This document shows positions 1 to 9,752 of a stretch of 30,126 nucleotides of DNA, piece after piece. A program made the position numbers and the translations under genes. Numbering within the stretch: position 1 is the stretch's first letter; each line of letters starts with the position of its first letter. Source of the stretch: Amanita rubescens (Eukaryota > Basidiomycota > Agaricomycetes > Agaricales > Amanitaceae); assembly GCA_015039365.1 (NCBI GenBank), contig WION01000596.1:1-30126 (forward strand), in the 5' to 3' direction. The notes beneath the pieces were generated by a model. The model was not told the origin of the DNA and searched no databases. It saw nothing but the letters and a program-made list of their open reading frames with translations.

Positions 1-21
1 AGCATGATGACGATTGTGTAC

Positions 22-211
22 CATATAGTTTATGATGCTTCGCCCAATGTATCCATTCGAAGTCATGCGGTAAATCCAGCAAATTTCCTATTATCGGCAA
101 ACCCCGTGGACCAGGCGGAAGTGGTTTCCTAGACTTGAGAAGAAGGCTGACTAGAAGTGCCGATAACGCGACCACCGCCGCGCTGTAGCCAAGGCTAGAC
201 TGCTCCAACAT
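22..211 (-). CDS. Cytochrome P450, first exon only (runs off left edge)
   Basis: Reading the minus strand from the ATG at 211, a 63-codon exon starts [20 protein letters not shown], a hydrophobic membrane anchor of about 20 residues, followed by a short basic stretch (KSRK) and the proline hinge [17 protein letters not shown]. This is the classic N-terminus of a microsomal (ER-anchored) fungal class II P450. Next comes [14 protein letters not shown], which resembles the A-helix region of P450s that begin 'WAKxxxLYG'. The exon ends in a clean donor (G|GTACAC, intron from 21 leftwards), so the remaining roughly 450 residues, including the heme loop, lie outside the window. The gene is divergent from the DUF6534 gene at 1341. 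The substrate cannot be predicted. The P450 call is firm; only the part present can be described. Confidence 0.85.
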
Positions 212-1340
212 GAGGGGAAAGACAGAAAGACGATTCCGAGACGACTGTAGAAAAGGCTGCAAAGTGGATACATTGCGGGCGCAGAACAAACATGATGAGG
301 ATCACTTCCTGATTGGCGTCTTCAGGAGCTTTATCAAGCACTGAACAATTTATTGTGGGCGACGTCCCCTTCCACCCATTGCGACCCAGTTCTGGATCTG
401 TACGTGGATGCTATATATAATGCGTTGCATTTTAATCTTGAAACCCGTGTCACCGAGGATACCCGTCAATCCAAAGGACTGGTGTTACACGAGGCTGTGA
501 CGCTTCTAAAATGGCCGGACATTGAGCGCTATTGAGTGGGTGATTGCAGTAATGTCATGAACTTTGGGTAACGTAAATGGTTGAACTTTCACACCATATT
601 TGCCATGCGGTGCGCACACCATGCCCCGTGACCAACTGATGCATTCTTTGGGTTCCTTGCGGAGCAATGTCGTGGTATGCTGGCAATATACAGATCATAT
701 CATGATAAGAGAGGGTCTCATCAGAATGAGTGGGAAGATGATGGTTATTTATGTAGATCAATGAGGCTGCTGCCACTAGTGGCTGCAGAATTCTTGCGCA
801 ATCAGTACTACTTAGACAGACGCTAGAATGAAGTGTGACGTTAGCTGAGCGCTCTAGGAGATAATCGACCTCCATGGAGTTTGAGGTGTAAGGGCGGAAT
901 TGTCTTTGATCCGCCGACGACGGGCGGGGCCGCGACGTACAAAGAGTTGCTTGTTCAGCAGGGTCGAGACCTATAAGACGATATGACTTCGAAAAAACAA
1001 ACCAGGTACGATGCAACGACTCGGAAACTCTGGACTTATAGTCGTGAAAGTGTGATAAACCATAAATAGTTACGAGTTACCGGCAAGTTGGCTTCCGTAT
1101 TGCGTAAGCGGCCTCGATCATGCAGTGCAAAGAAAGCCCTAACAATACGCAGTGTCGCCCTGATTGCATCTGCCAGATGATCTCATATAAATGTCCAGCG
1201 CAGAAACCTCCGTTTGAGGGAGCGCCTTCTTTTTTACCCTCAGCCTCCCCGTACCCGCCGCCACCTCCCTACGGCAACCGGCTACCAGAGCTTAGTTGTT
1301 TAAAGACACAGTTCTTTACTCCATTCACTCTTTGGGTTCG
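212..1340. other. Intergenic region between divergent P450 and DUF6534 genes
   Basis: This 1.1 kb separates two divergent genes and must hold both promoters. A + strand stretch, open from about 299 to 535, could encode a protein-like tail (WRLQELYQALNNLL ... LLKWPDIERY) but has no ATG, no recognisable family and no partner exon, so I do not call it a gene. A CATATAAATG sequence at about 1184-1193, some 150 bases before the ATG at 1341, is a possible TATA element, and a C/T-rich tract (about 1240-1275) follows it. The longer minus-strand frame at 555-1016 shows no domain and looks like chance. Confidence 0.4.
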
Positions 1341-2945
1341 ATGGCAGCGGCACCACCTATTCCGCCAAACATCGCAAGCATGTAAGTTGGCCAATTTTAC
1401 AAACTCGGGTTCAGACTAAACTTTGCCTTGCAGAGCGGCCCCTACTGTAAGTTCGCATGACTATTTTGAGGATGGCATATATAACCTCAAGCCCTAGTTG
1501 ATCGGCTCGCTGTTGAATTACTGCTTATACGGTGTTCTGGTTGTCCAAGTTTGTCCGTCAATCCTATACCTCATGTTTTACACGCTCTCACAATAGATTG
1601 CAGACATCTATCACTATTCATTCCCCGATGATAAGCTGCTACTCAAGGGTCTTGGTGAGTCGATGTTAAGAATATTCATCCGACTGTTCTGACGATTTGG
1701 TTATAGTCTATATCTCCGTGATTATAGAGACGATCCAAGTATGTTTCAATGGTGCGGATGTGTTCCATTGGTATGCGGCCGGGTACGGCAATTTGGAAAT
1801 GCTCAATGAAGTCAACTTCTCTCCGTTCGATACACCCATGCTCGGAGCGATCATCGCATTCATTGTCCAATTATTCTTCTCCTATCGTATCTGGTCTTTG
1901 AAAAAGTCGTACTTACCGATATCTGTCTTCATTGCCCTTGTGCGTGATATCCATGTGTTACGCTGCGCTGCTTCCTAACAGTTCTATAGATTTCTCTCTT
2001 GCAACTTATCGGTGGTATTTGGGGAGGTGTGAACGTACGTGATCAGAAACTCTATCTTGGTCCTCCCAACCGATCCACGTCATAGGGCTTCCAAATTAAA
2101 TTCCTTTCTCTCGCGGGTACCACGCCAAGAAATACCGACGTAAGTGACTAAATCGAAGGCGGTGCCGTTAATTGACATCCAAGTAGATGTGGCTCATAGG
2201 TGGAGCTGTTGCGGACATCCTTATCGCCGTCACGATGACATATCTTGTAGGATCCATCGCCTTCGTCTGATTTCTTTGAGATTAAGGTCATATTAGCTCC
2301 TCAAAGCTCGGGAAAATACGCATGCGATGTCACATACCATTGTTACTCGCATAGTCCGTCTCACTGTCCAGTCAAACTCGTTGACAGCAGGCATGGCATT
2401 GCTTTCCTTGATCCTGTACCTTGGCATTCCAGTAAGTTCATTCTACATAAAGTCATACGCGGACTCTTACTGCCCATGCCAATAGAATCAACCCTACTTC
2501 ACCGCTCCGTAAGTTGTCAGCCCGAGTTACCTGGACCAAACTGACAAGATCTGTATTCCAGAACATTAATTTTAGGGAAACTGTGAGTGTTCCTGGTTCC
2601 GGCGGTCTAGAATCGGCTCAAAGAAGATATCCAGGTACAGCAATACATTACTGGCGACATTCAATCACCGAATTTTCCTACGCCGGGATGGGGAATCAAG
2701 GCCTTCCCAACGGTCATATCAGGATTCGACGCCATCGTCCAACAATCCGCTTACAACGGGAGGTGGTAGTTCTTACGTTACGGAGCCATACAAACCCCGT
2801 CCATTCGTTCACGTGGACGTCGAGACTGGCAGCAAGGAGTTTGTGAGGAATGATGTCCAGGTACGGTTATAAGTTTATGATTATCTGAATCTACTAAATG
2901 AGTCTTTTACAACAGCTGACTCCGTCGAGGGGAGGTCGCTACTGA
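1341..2945 (+). CDS. DUF6534-type multi-pass membrane protein (329 aa, 13 exons)
   Basis: The product belongs to the basidiomycete-specific integral membrane proteins carrying a C-terminal DUF6534 domain; function unknown, and a GPCR-like seven-helix fold is only a suggestion from topology. Exons: 1341-1381, 1434-1446, 1498-1548, 1597-1654, 1707-1939, 1990-2034, 2086-2139, 2187-2246, 2297-2431, 2486-2508, 2562-2582, 2635-2860, 2916-2945. They sum to 990 bases with no frame break. Landmarks in order: GSLLNYCLYGVLVVQ (helix 1), DIYHYSFPDDKLLLKGLVYI (loop and helix 2), PMLGAIIAFIVQLFFSYRIW, ISLLQLIGGIWGGVN, MWLIGGAVADILIAVTMTYL, a cytoplasmic RIVRLTVQSNSLTAGMAL, and the family hallmark GKLYSNTLLATFNHR near the end of the last helix. 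That hallmark decided the acceptor at 2634 over an earlier AG at 2610. The Ser/Pro-rich hydrophilic tail of about 70 residues is also typical. The donor at 1549 (GTTTGT) is weak but keeps the frame. The gene looks intact. Confidence 0.85.
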
Positions 2946-3539
2946 TTACGGGTGCAAAATGGACTTTTTTGTTGTCTTCTTGCCTTTTTTTGCAGTAAGG
3001 TTCTATTTATATATCAATCTTCATTTTCCTTGTTTTACGATCGAAACGCACATGACGGTTGCATCGTGTACGATATCCTCTGGACTATTGTATACCCTTG
3101 CCGCTGACATACACGGGACAGTAGCCTGTTTTAATTGTAGTTACTGACATGATTTTAACATGACTGAATTTCATTCAAGATGCCAAGGTGATTCCAGGTG
3201 ATTCTGGACTGTACAAAGCGTGCCGTTGACCATACTATTATTATGTGAATATGAATCTTGACACGCCTAAATTGATGGTCCACATATCGTTACATAATAA
3301 GTAAAGTTTAATTGACAGGAAGATGGATTTGGAAGTTCAGCACATGGAGTGTGTGAAACTCTGGGAAGTTAATTCCCGTTCAAGGGACACCGTGCAAGGC
3401 AGTGCAGATATGATTGGAGTGGATCATCATCCCTGGCCTACAAATCGTCATATCCCAGTATCGCAGGTGAACATAGCCCTCAAGGTTTATAATTTAAAGC
3501 TAGGTAATTTTAGCAGGTCGCTAGGTCATTGCCACTGCA

Positions 3540-3568
3540 CAGGCGTGTAGAGGCGTGTAGAGGCGTGG
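3540..3568. repeat. Short tandem repeat, AGGCGTGTAG x about 2.9
   Basis: The 10-base unit AGGCGTGTAG occurs twice exactly and then as the partial copy AGGCGTG. It lies in noncoding sequence between the DUF6534 gene and the first BTB gene. It is probably a slippage microrepeat with no visible function. Confidence 0.8.
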
Positions 3569-4697
3569 GTGGTCCTGGGCATGAGATTCAATTGCACCTG
3601 ATTGTGGAGGCTCTTGCGGCCCTTGTCGAGGCTTAAAGCACGAGGTAATGACCAGAACGAGTTGATATCAATAGTAGGCGATAAAGCTTGTTCTTCCGCT
3701 CGTACATCAGACGGTGTCTCCGCATGAATGACTGTCAATTCCTATAGATTCTACGTTAGCGAAGCTAATTCTGTTATCTGTAGGGCATCCGCGTGTTGAT
3801 TGACATCGTTGTGACTCAGAATGAGTGTACCGGCAATGACCAATCTGATGTGGTGTCTATTATAATACTCGTAAGCAGGTCTGGTTAACTCGAACCATCA
3901 TTCAATATTCACCACTTACAGGCATATTTCTGACGTAAAGCTTCAGCCATCGAATTACACTCCGGTTAGAATTGTTTCGGCACATTACGCCAGTCCCAGC
4001 TGCGTCCCTACCTCATCAAGACGTCACAAGGAAAACCATGTTTCATGGAGTGATGAAAATGTGCACAGGTTTCGTTGATTGATACACGCTTGCCGCACTA
4101 TGACTAGAACCTTCGGACCACGCGATCGTTGATCTAATCGCCTGGAGACCAGCGCCGGTCGGGACGAGGACAGTTCAGATCGTTTTGCTCACCGCCACCT
4201 GCTGCCACATGTCCATGGTCTCTCGAAGAAAAACACGCAGAGGGTGACGAATAGACTGCGAGCAACGACCAATGCGAAGACTTACGTGGTGATAAAATGT
4301 CACGTCTACCCCCAAGCCTTATTGTTTGAAATGGTTAGGTTCCTCGCGAAGGGACACTGCCGATGCAGATAGACGCGACAAAGAAAAGGCACAAACTCGC
4401 TCTCAGACTACTCAGTTCTTTTCGGTGCACGGGGACCTTCAGCTCTCCGTTTAGAGAAATGCTACGAAGTCGGTTCTTTTAATCACTTACGTTTCATCAA
4501 CTCTATCAATGGTTTCAAATATTCCGAGACGTACAGGTACAGAGATTAATCTCTATGGGATTTGGGACATGATTCGAACTTCAAGTTGTTGCAAGCAAGT
4601 GATGAACAAATTTTATGTGCTTGAAAGTTGGCGTCTTGTAATCATGACGTTTTCATCTGGTCCGTGATCCGGCGCAGACCACGCGGGCCAAATAGGG

Positions 4698-4710
4698 TCA
4701 AATAACGCGC
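4698..4710 (+). promoter_or_regulatory. Shared upstream element TCAAATAACGCGC (BTB1)
   Basis: The string TCAAATAACGCGC lies 15 bases before the ATG of BTB1. The same core TCAAATAACG recurs just upstream of BTB2 (twice), BTB4 and the open frame at 6938. Its 3' half contains ACGCG, the core of the MluI cell-cycle box that MBF-type (APSES) factors bind in other fungi. That link is an inference; the recurrence itself is seen directly. Because it sits so close to the start codon it could also lie in the 5' leader. Confidence 0.5.
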
Positions 4711-4725
4711 CATTGAACCGCACAC

Positions 4726-6084
4726 ATGGCCAAAAAACGAAAATCTGATCAGGTCAAGGCAGAATCGCCTCTCACATGCACACCTACTAGTGAAGATGGC
4801 CATATCTCAGCCGTAAGTTTATAAATACTTACTGCAAAAATGCGTTTTAGCTGACTTGTCAGCTGGTAACGCGCTCGCAGGCCAAGAAAGCTAGATTGAG
4901 TGCCGGCGCGCAAGCCGATGCTCAACCCCCTTCCCGAGTCTCTACTACCAACATCGGAGAGCCAGAAGCAATTCACGCACCTGCCAGCGCACCGCCTGCG
5001 AGTACTCAAGCAGCAACCAAGATAGCCAAAAAGTTTGTGAAACACGATACGCATTGGTTACTCGATGGCAACACTCTCGTGCAAATCGGAGAAACAAGGT
5101 TCAGGTTGCATCGAAGCACCCTCGTCGGACAAAGTAAATGGTTCCGCGAAATGATCGAAAACCCGCCCCACGATAGGTGCATATATGCTGACGAAGAGAC
5201 TTCGGCAACAGTTTATTGCCTTGACAGCCTGGACGTTAGTGTCAAGGATTTTGTTTCCCTGCTAAATGCGCTGGATGATGCCGTGTAATTTCTCTTCCGC
5301 TCTTTCCTTCACGAAAGCTTAACCACACACTAGATTATACGCATATACTCCCCCATCTTTGAGGAATGTAGCTGCCATCTTCCGTGCCGCTGACGCCCTG
5401 GAGTTCGATAAATTCAGGGCTTATGCAATATCCTACTTGGAGGACCAGTGGCCCAACGATATCAGCGAGCTTACAACTGATCGGGTAAAATACGCCGCGG
5501 ATACTGTCCTGCTTGCGCGACGGCGCAATATAAACTCCGTCCTCAAGCGTGCTCTTTACGAATTGGTCAGAGCGGAAGGCTTCATGCAGGAGACCACAGG
5601 AGATGACGGCGACGGCGAAGCTGATTCTGATCAATCTGCCCTCAGTGCATCCGATATTTCGCTGCTTCTCTATACGAGAGAACAACTGACCACGTTTTGG
5701 ATGGGAAAGATTCACCTGCCAGCACAAGCGTCTAAGTGCATCAGTCCTGTAGGCTCCCAAAACTACAAGAACTGTGTACTTCGCGTCTACGGCGCTGATT
5801 CAATGTACAAAACATTGATTCTCGGTTCGAAAGTCTTCGAGAAGTACAGATATGATCCCATCTGTGGGTTAGATGCTTTCTGTGACGCCCCATGGGTTTG
5901 CGGAGAGACGTGGCCCTTGAATTACGGGAAGGATCTTCCCACTAGCAACAGTGGCTATCTTTGTTCTGCATGCGCTACCAAATGGAGAAGCATTTGGCGG
6001 GAAGAGCAAAACAAGTTGTGGGATGACATGGACACTTGGTTTGAGCTGAATGTCGAAGAGGAACAAGATAATGCCGAGGAATAA
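4726..6084 (+). CDS. BTB/POZ domain protein, paralog 1 (413 aa)
   Basis: Three exons (4726-4812, 4881-5284, 5334-6084) encode an Agaricomycete BTB/POZ protein. Exon 1 gives MAKKRKSDQ, a basic stretch that looks like a nuclear localisation signal. Exon 2 holds a low-complexity Ala/Pro/Ser spacer and then the first half of the BTB fold: FVKHDTHWLLDGNTLVQIG, FRLHRSTLVGQSKWFREMI, VYCLDSLDVSVKDFVSLLNA. Exon 3 completes it (VAAIFRAADALEFDKFRAYA) and adds a conserved C-terminal region with KRALYELVRAEGF, an acidic spacer, REQLTTFW, a C-x12-C pair, EKYRYDPICGLDA and LCSACATKW. The four cysteines could bind a metal. BTB domains usually dimerise or act as cullin-3 adaptors; no Kelch or zinc-finger DNA-binding partner is visible, so the role is open. 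Intact, and the phases of both introns match its paralogs. The intron 2 donor (GT|GTAATT) was chosen because it restores the VLYAYTPPSL junction. Confidence 0.88.
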
Positions 6085-6955
6085 AATGAAGTCTTGTGCC
6101 GAGAGATACTAAATTTCACTTTAAGTAATTAGTCTACGAATGTCCACCGTATTCATTAATGTCTGTACCCTCGACCATAAGTGTCTTCCAGGATATGGTC
6201 CCTTAGCGTATGATGAAGAAGCAACAATCTTCATCTCATGAATTCATGATTGCGTCGCATGACAAAAGCCTTGCGTACCCGTCTGACAAGGGCCGCCCCG
6301 CCCATTACGTCTGTGAACGAGAATACAATCGGGAGCGGAGGATTCACACCATTTTATTTCCACCTCGTTGCCGCACATGCAAGGTCGTACAGATCCAACA
6401 GCGAAATGCAAGGAGCATGGTGAGTGGTTGCGGACAGCGCAAGGCAATGTGGAGGCAATTTCTAGCCCTTCAGCTTTCGCAATGGCGCCGTGATACAATG
6501 TCATGCCCGTTTGCAAGCCTTCGTGGTACGAATTGGTCGGGCTCCTCTAGGAAAGAGATACGGCTGATAAGGACAAACACAACGGTGTGGGAGTTCCAAT
6601 GCTGAATTCTCACTTTTTGGTGCGCAATCTAACTTCAAGGCTTTGCCTGTTTCAGGAGAGTGCGCAATCGCTTTGCGCTTTGTAACAATCTGTCCAGTGG
6701 CAGCCTTCATTAAAAAAGGTGTTAAGTTGAGCCTGTATGTCACCACCGAGTTCGATCCATGTAGTCGCATGCGATGTGGCACAATAGGCGGGAAGGAAAA
6801 CTTGCCGACGTATCATGCCAAGCTGGCCCAGGCACAGTGCGCACTGCACGACATTGACTGCCATAAAACACTATCAAATAACGTTATATAAATAACGCGC
6901 GATGTTCGAGTTGCGCCCATTACTATAGGGCGCGTTCGTGCACCTCCCCGTCAAC
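6085..6955. other. Intergenic region after BTB1, no clear gene
   Basis: Open frames at 6210-6605 (+), 6244-6516 (-) and 6643-6891 (+) overlap on different frames and show no domain, signal peptide or splice-linked partner, so I treat them as chance. Two copies of the AAATAACG element lie at its right end (6872-6881 and 6890-6900), directly before the hypothetical frame at 6956. Confidence 0.4.
6872..6900 (+). promoter_or_regulatory. Paired TCAAATAACG / AAATAACGCGC elements
   Basis: TCAAATAACG begins at about 6873 and a second AAATAACGCGC at 6890, a doublet like the one before BTB2 (7945-7966). The ATG-started frame at 6938/6956 follows about 40-55 bases later, the same spacing as in the BTB promoters. 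This is the main reason I consider that frame a possible gene. Confidence 0.4.
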
Positions 6956-7396
6956 ATGCCCTCCTTTGACTGCGGATATTTCATGCAGCAAGATTACATC
7001 AAAAGCTTTGTTATGAAAGAAAGCAACGCCGATGACTCGGACGAAGAGTATGGCTCCCTCAGTCTCCTCTGGGATATCCGTGATTGGTGGTATTGTCTCG
7101 AGCGCGACATACGAAGTAGAACGCCGCTTCCAGACAGTTCGTGTTGTATTCCTCCATTCATCATCATTACCATTAACGTTCACGTAGTTCATGTCCCCGA
7201 TGGAGAGAGTGCTTTTGAGACGGGGGTTATCTGGTTTCGCACCCGCCGCCTCACTGCGGATGAGGGAATTGAAAGCGTGAGCGAGATTGAGGCAGACAAG
7301 ATAGTGAAAAGGCGTTTTTTAGAAGCGATTGGCCGGGATTTCGACCAGAATCAGTTGGTTTTCTTTGCGAAACCTACATTGATTCGAAGGTATTAG
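6956..7396 (+). CDS. Hypothetical protein, possible single-exon gene
   Basis: A frame of about 146 codons from the ATG at 6956 (an in-frame ATG at 6938 gives 152) reads MPSFDCGYFMQQDYIKSF, then an acidic patch DDSDEEYGSL, and ends in a charged, helix-like tail EIEADKIVKRRFLEAIGRDF. I do not recognise the family. Points in favour are its length, the protein-like tail and the doublet of AAATAACG elements upstream that the BTB genes also use. Points against are the lack of homology I can name and an awkward middle section (CCIPPFIIITINVHVVHV), which might be an unrecognised intron. It lies between BTB1 and the tRNA gene. Confidence 0.35.
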   Translation: MPSFDCGYFMQQDYIKSFVMKESNADDSDEEYGSLSLLWDIRDWWYCLERDIRSRTPLPDSSCCIPPFIIITINVHVVHVPDGESAFETGVIWFRTRRLTADEGIESVSEIEADKIVKRRFLEAIGRDFDQNQLVFFAKPTLIRRY

Positions 7397-7469
7397 CTTC
7401 TGCTACTATCAGCGAAACACCGGGCTCCACTTCCATCTGTTGGGCAAATCATGTGACCTCGAAAAGAAG

Positions 7470-7543
7470 TGGCCTGACTGGGGATTGAACCCAAGACCTC
7501 CTTGGACATATACCAGGTGCTCTAACCACTGAGCTACCAGGCC
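7470..7543 (-). tRNA. tRNA gene, Ile-like body, anticodon arm irregular
   Basis: On the minus strand this 74-base element folds as a tRNA: acceptor GGCCTGG pairs with TCAGGCC, the D arm is GCTC/GAGC, the T arm is TTGGG-TTCAATC-CCCAG, and discriminator A is at 7470. The internal A box (TAGCTCAGTGG) and B box (GGTTCAATCCC) match the pol III consensus well, and a CTTCTTTTC run immediately downstream would terminate pol III. The body resembles eukaryotic tRNA-Ile. The anticodon arm, however, is 18 bases instead of 17 (CCTGG-TATATGT-CCAAGG): it needs a bulged A in the 3' strand and lacks the usual U33, so I cannot assign the anticodon. It may be a diverged or pseudo-tRNA. No intron is evident. Mature CCA is not encoded, as expected. 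Confidence 0.8.
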
Positions 7544-7769
7544 TTGGTTCTATACCAGACTTATAGTCAACATGTTGGGCTAGGCAAGCATGGCCTTTCC
7601 TTGCATTCCAACACCATCTCTTTTGCTTTCACCCCTCTACTTTCCATGCATATCCAGCACTTTTCATCACTTTTTTAACTTTGGCACGAGGGCTTTAAGT
7701 ACCTTCAGAAAATATATTAGAAAGTGTTGAATACACAATATCGGACTTGTGAGCTGGTTAAAAATTAGA

Positions 7770-7882
7770 AGGCTTCAACAGACAGATTCCGGCGCAGAGA
7801 CCGTCCCTGCTCTAAACATTGATTATCTGATGCTTCTCCATGTGAGAGAACAACTAACCTTGTTTTACGCTATGGCGCCAAG
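7770..7882 (+). pseudogene. BTB paralog fossil (C-terminal fragment)
   Basis: About 110 bases here align with the middle of BTB2 exon 3: GGCTTCAACAGACAGATTCC corresponds to the GFRQETDS codons, and a frame reading DYLMLLHVREQLTLFY corresponds to DYSLLLHVREQLTDFW. The acidic spacer between them has shrunk, and nothing recognisable from the BTB fold or the Cys-rich tail survives on either side. It sits only about 120 bases before the promoter of BTB2, as expected for a leftover of tandem duplication. Confidence 0.75.
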
Positions 7883-7942
7883 CATCCACGTCCACGTGCT
7901 TGTTGACATCGGCTTCCACGCTCGGTTGGACGCCAAAAAAAC

Positions 7943-7966
7943 GATCAAATAACGTCAAATAACGCG
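7943..7966 (+). promoter_or_regulatory. Tandem TCAAATAACG elements before BTB2
   Basis: Two overlapping copies, ATCAAATAACG and GTCAAATAACGCG, follow one another with 11-base periodicity. The second extends to ACGCGT, an exact MluI cell-cycle box. They end 34 bases before the ATG of BTB2. The same core occurs before BTB1, BTB4 and the frame at 6956. Recurrence is directly seen; a regulator is not known. Confidence 0.5.
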
Positions 7967-7999
7967 TAAACCTATTTCAAGTCATAAACAACACGAAAT

Positions 8000-9357
8000 A
8001 TGACCAGAAAACGAAAATCCAGCCTGCCCAATAGAGCAGAATCACCTCTCACTCCTGTTAGTGAAGACGAAGATCATAACCCAGTAAATCCGGTTCCACA
8101 GAGTTTATAAATTCAAATTAACTGATTTACTTGGCAACTCGCAGGCCAAAAAATACAAATTGAGCGCTGATGCGGAACCCATGGTCCAACCGGGTTCTCT
8201 CTCTGCCACCGGTGCCGGAGAGGTGGAAGTAGTTGATTCGCCTGCAACCAAGGTTGACCCTCCTGCGAGCGCTCGACGAGCGATGCAAAAGGTAGCCGGA
8301 GAATATGTGAAGCACGGCACATTTTGGTTACTCGACGGTACCACCCTCGTGCAAATAAGAGATATCAGGTTCAAACTGCATAGAAGCACCCTCGTCGAGC
8401 AAAGCAAATGGTTCAAAGACATGATCGAAAACCCCCCTCACGACAGGTGCATATATGCGGATGGAGAGACAGGAGCGATCGTCTACTGCCTTGACAGCCT
8501 TGAAATCGATGTTAACGACTTCGTCGCCTTGTTAAGTGCGATTAGAGATTCTGTGTAATTCCTTTTCCGTTCCTTCCTTTCGCTAAGCTCAACTACATGC
8601 TAGAACCTTCACATATAATCCTCCCACCTCAAAATTTGTGGCAGCAATGCTGCGTGCTGCGGATGCCCTAGACTTCTTTAACTTCAAGGACTATGCAATA
8701 CGCTACTTTTGTGATAAGTGGACGGATAATGTACAAAGCGTTACGACTCGGCGATTGAAATACGCTGCAGATATGGTTTTGCTTGCACGACGATGCGGCA
8801 TAAATTATGTCCTCAAGCGCGCTCTATACGAGTTGGTCAGGGCTTCAGGTTTCAGGCAGGAGACGGATTCTAGCGCGGAAGATGATGACGAAATCAATTC
8901 TGACCGATCTGATCTGAGTGCATCTGATTATTCGCTGCTTCTCCATGTAAGAGAACAGCTAACCGATTTTTGGACGGGGAAGGCTATCCCGTATTCTGTG
9001 GCATGCATCAGCCCTAAAGAATCCGATGACTACGGGGACTGTGCGGTTGCCACATACCGAATTCGCTCGGCGTACATGATTCTGGTCCATGAATCAAAGA
9101 TTTTCGAAAAGTACCGATATGATCCAATAGGTGGATTAGATGCCATTCAAGAAGCTCCGTGGGTCAGCGGAGAGAAGTGGCCGTCGAAATACGGGAAGGA
9201 TATTTGCACCACCAAAAGCCGTCTTTGTTCTGCATGTGGTACGAAGTGGAGAAATATTTGGGACCAGGAGCGAAAAAAGTTGTGGAATGACTTGGATACT
9301 TGGTTCGAGCTGATTAATGAAGACGAACAAGACGATACTGAAGGGCTAAGCAATTAA
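8000..9357 (+). CDS. BTB/POZ domain protein, paralog 2 (415 aa)
   Basis: Three exons (8000-8083, 8145-8554, 8604-9357) with the same intron positions and phases as BTB1. The N-terminus MTRKRKSSL repeats the basic, NLS-like start. The BTB fold reads YVKHGTFWLLDGTTLVQIR, FKLHRSTLVEQSKWFKDMI, VYCLDSLEIDVNDFVALL and, after intron 2, FVAAMLRAADALDFFNFK. The C-terminal region keeps KRALYELVRASGF, an acidic loop, LLLHVREQLTDFW, the C-x13-C pair, EKYRYDPIGGLDA and LCSACGTKW with an acidic end. No break is visible. The downstream gene on the other strand, 396 bases away, is a small secreted protein; BTB4 has the same neighbour at the same distance. Probable adaptor or regulatory protein, partner unknown. 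Confidence 0.88.
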
Positions 9358-9752
9358 TTTGTCGGTTCAATTCGAGTTAATTAATTCACATGCACCTGTA
9401 CACTCAGTGCTTATAAGCGGTCGTGATATTATCTCCACGCTGTACCCGGAACGTCTCAAAGATAGATCAGGAATGAAACTGCCGCTGAAAGAATACTCCG
9501 CATAAAAATGCCGAGGTTGCCGTTATGGAGCGTCAGTGTAGAGTGGCGGCGATCAACGGAAGCGTAAGAACTTGACAACATAGTACTATGTACGTAATTC
9601 AAATACTAATGCATGAAACACAGAAGAGCGTAGGCATATAGGACATGGTCGTAAAGAAGGACAAGCGTAGTACATGAATGAGAGGACAATTCATCTACAG
9701 CTTGGCGATCAGATAATATTGCGGAGAATTGAGAAAATGACTTACGCCAACA
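9358..9752. other. Convergent 3' region between BTB2 and small secreted protein 1
   Basis: No gene. The right half resembles the matching region after BTB4 (about 16640-16774): both share patches such as TAGTACATAAA-like, CAATTC and ATCTACAGCTT in the same order. On the minus strand both carry a GTAAGT/GTGAGT donor just after the secreted-protein stop and an AAG|CTGTAGAT acceptor about 50 bases later, which suggests a conserved 3' UTR intron. Confidence 0.5.

Larger units (their letters stand above)
2946..4725. other. 1.8 kb intergenic region, no gene recognised
   Basis: No frame here carries a recognisable domain, and the short open frames (for example 3323-3550 and the minus frame 3526-3738) show no splice-linked continuation. 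It holds a small tandem repeat at about 3540-3568 and, at its right end, the promoter of the first BTB gene with a TCAAATAACG-type element at 4698-4707. The rest looks like ordinary A+T-rich intergenic sequence. Confidence 0.45.

Noticed and set aside
353..535. Protein-like 60-codon frame on the + strand
   Set aside because: It reads plausibly but has no ATG, no partner exon and no family I can name, so it is noted under the intergenic entry only.
770..795. Cluster of SpeI, PstI and EcoRI-like sites that looks like a cloning polylinker
   Set aside because: The sites are not in the order or spacing of a common vector polylinker and the flanks show no vector sequence; chance is enough.
555..1016. 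153-codon open frame on the minus strand
   Set aside because: No domain, signal or splice-linked exon; composition looks like non-coding DNA between two divergent genes.
3526..3738. Minus frame over the AGGCGTGTAG repeat
   Set aside because: It includes a noncoding tandem repeat and has no recognisable product.
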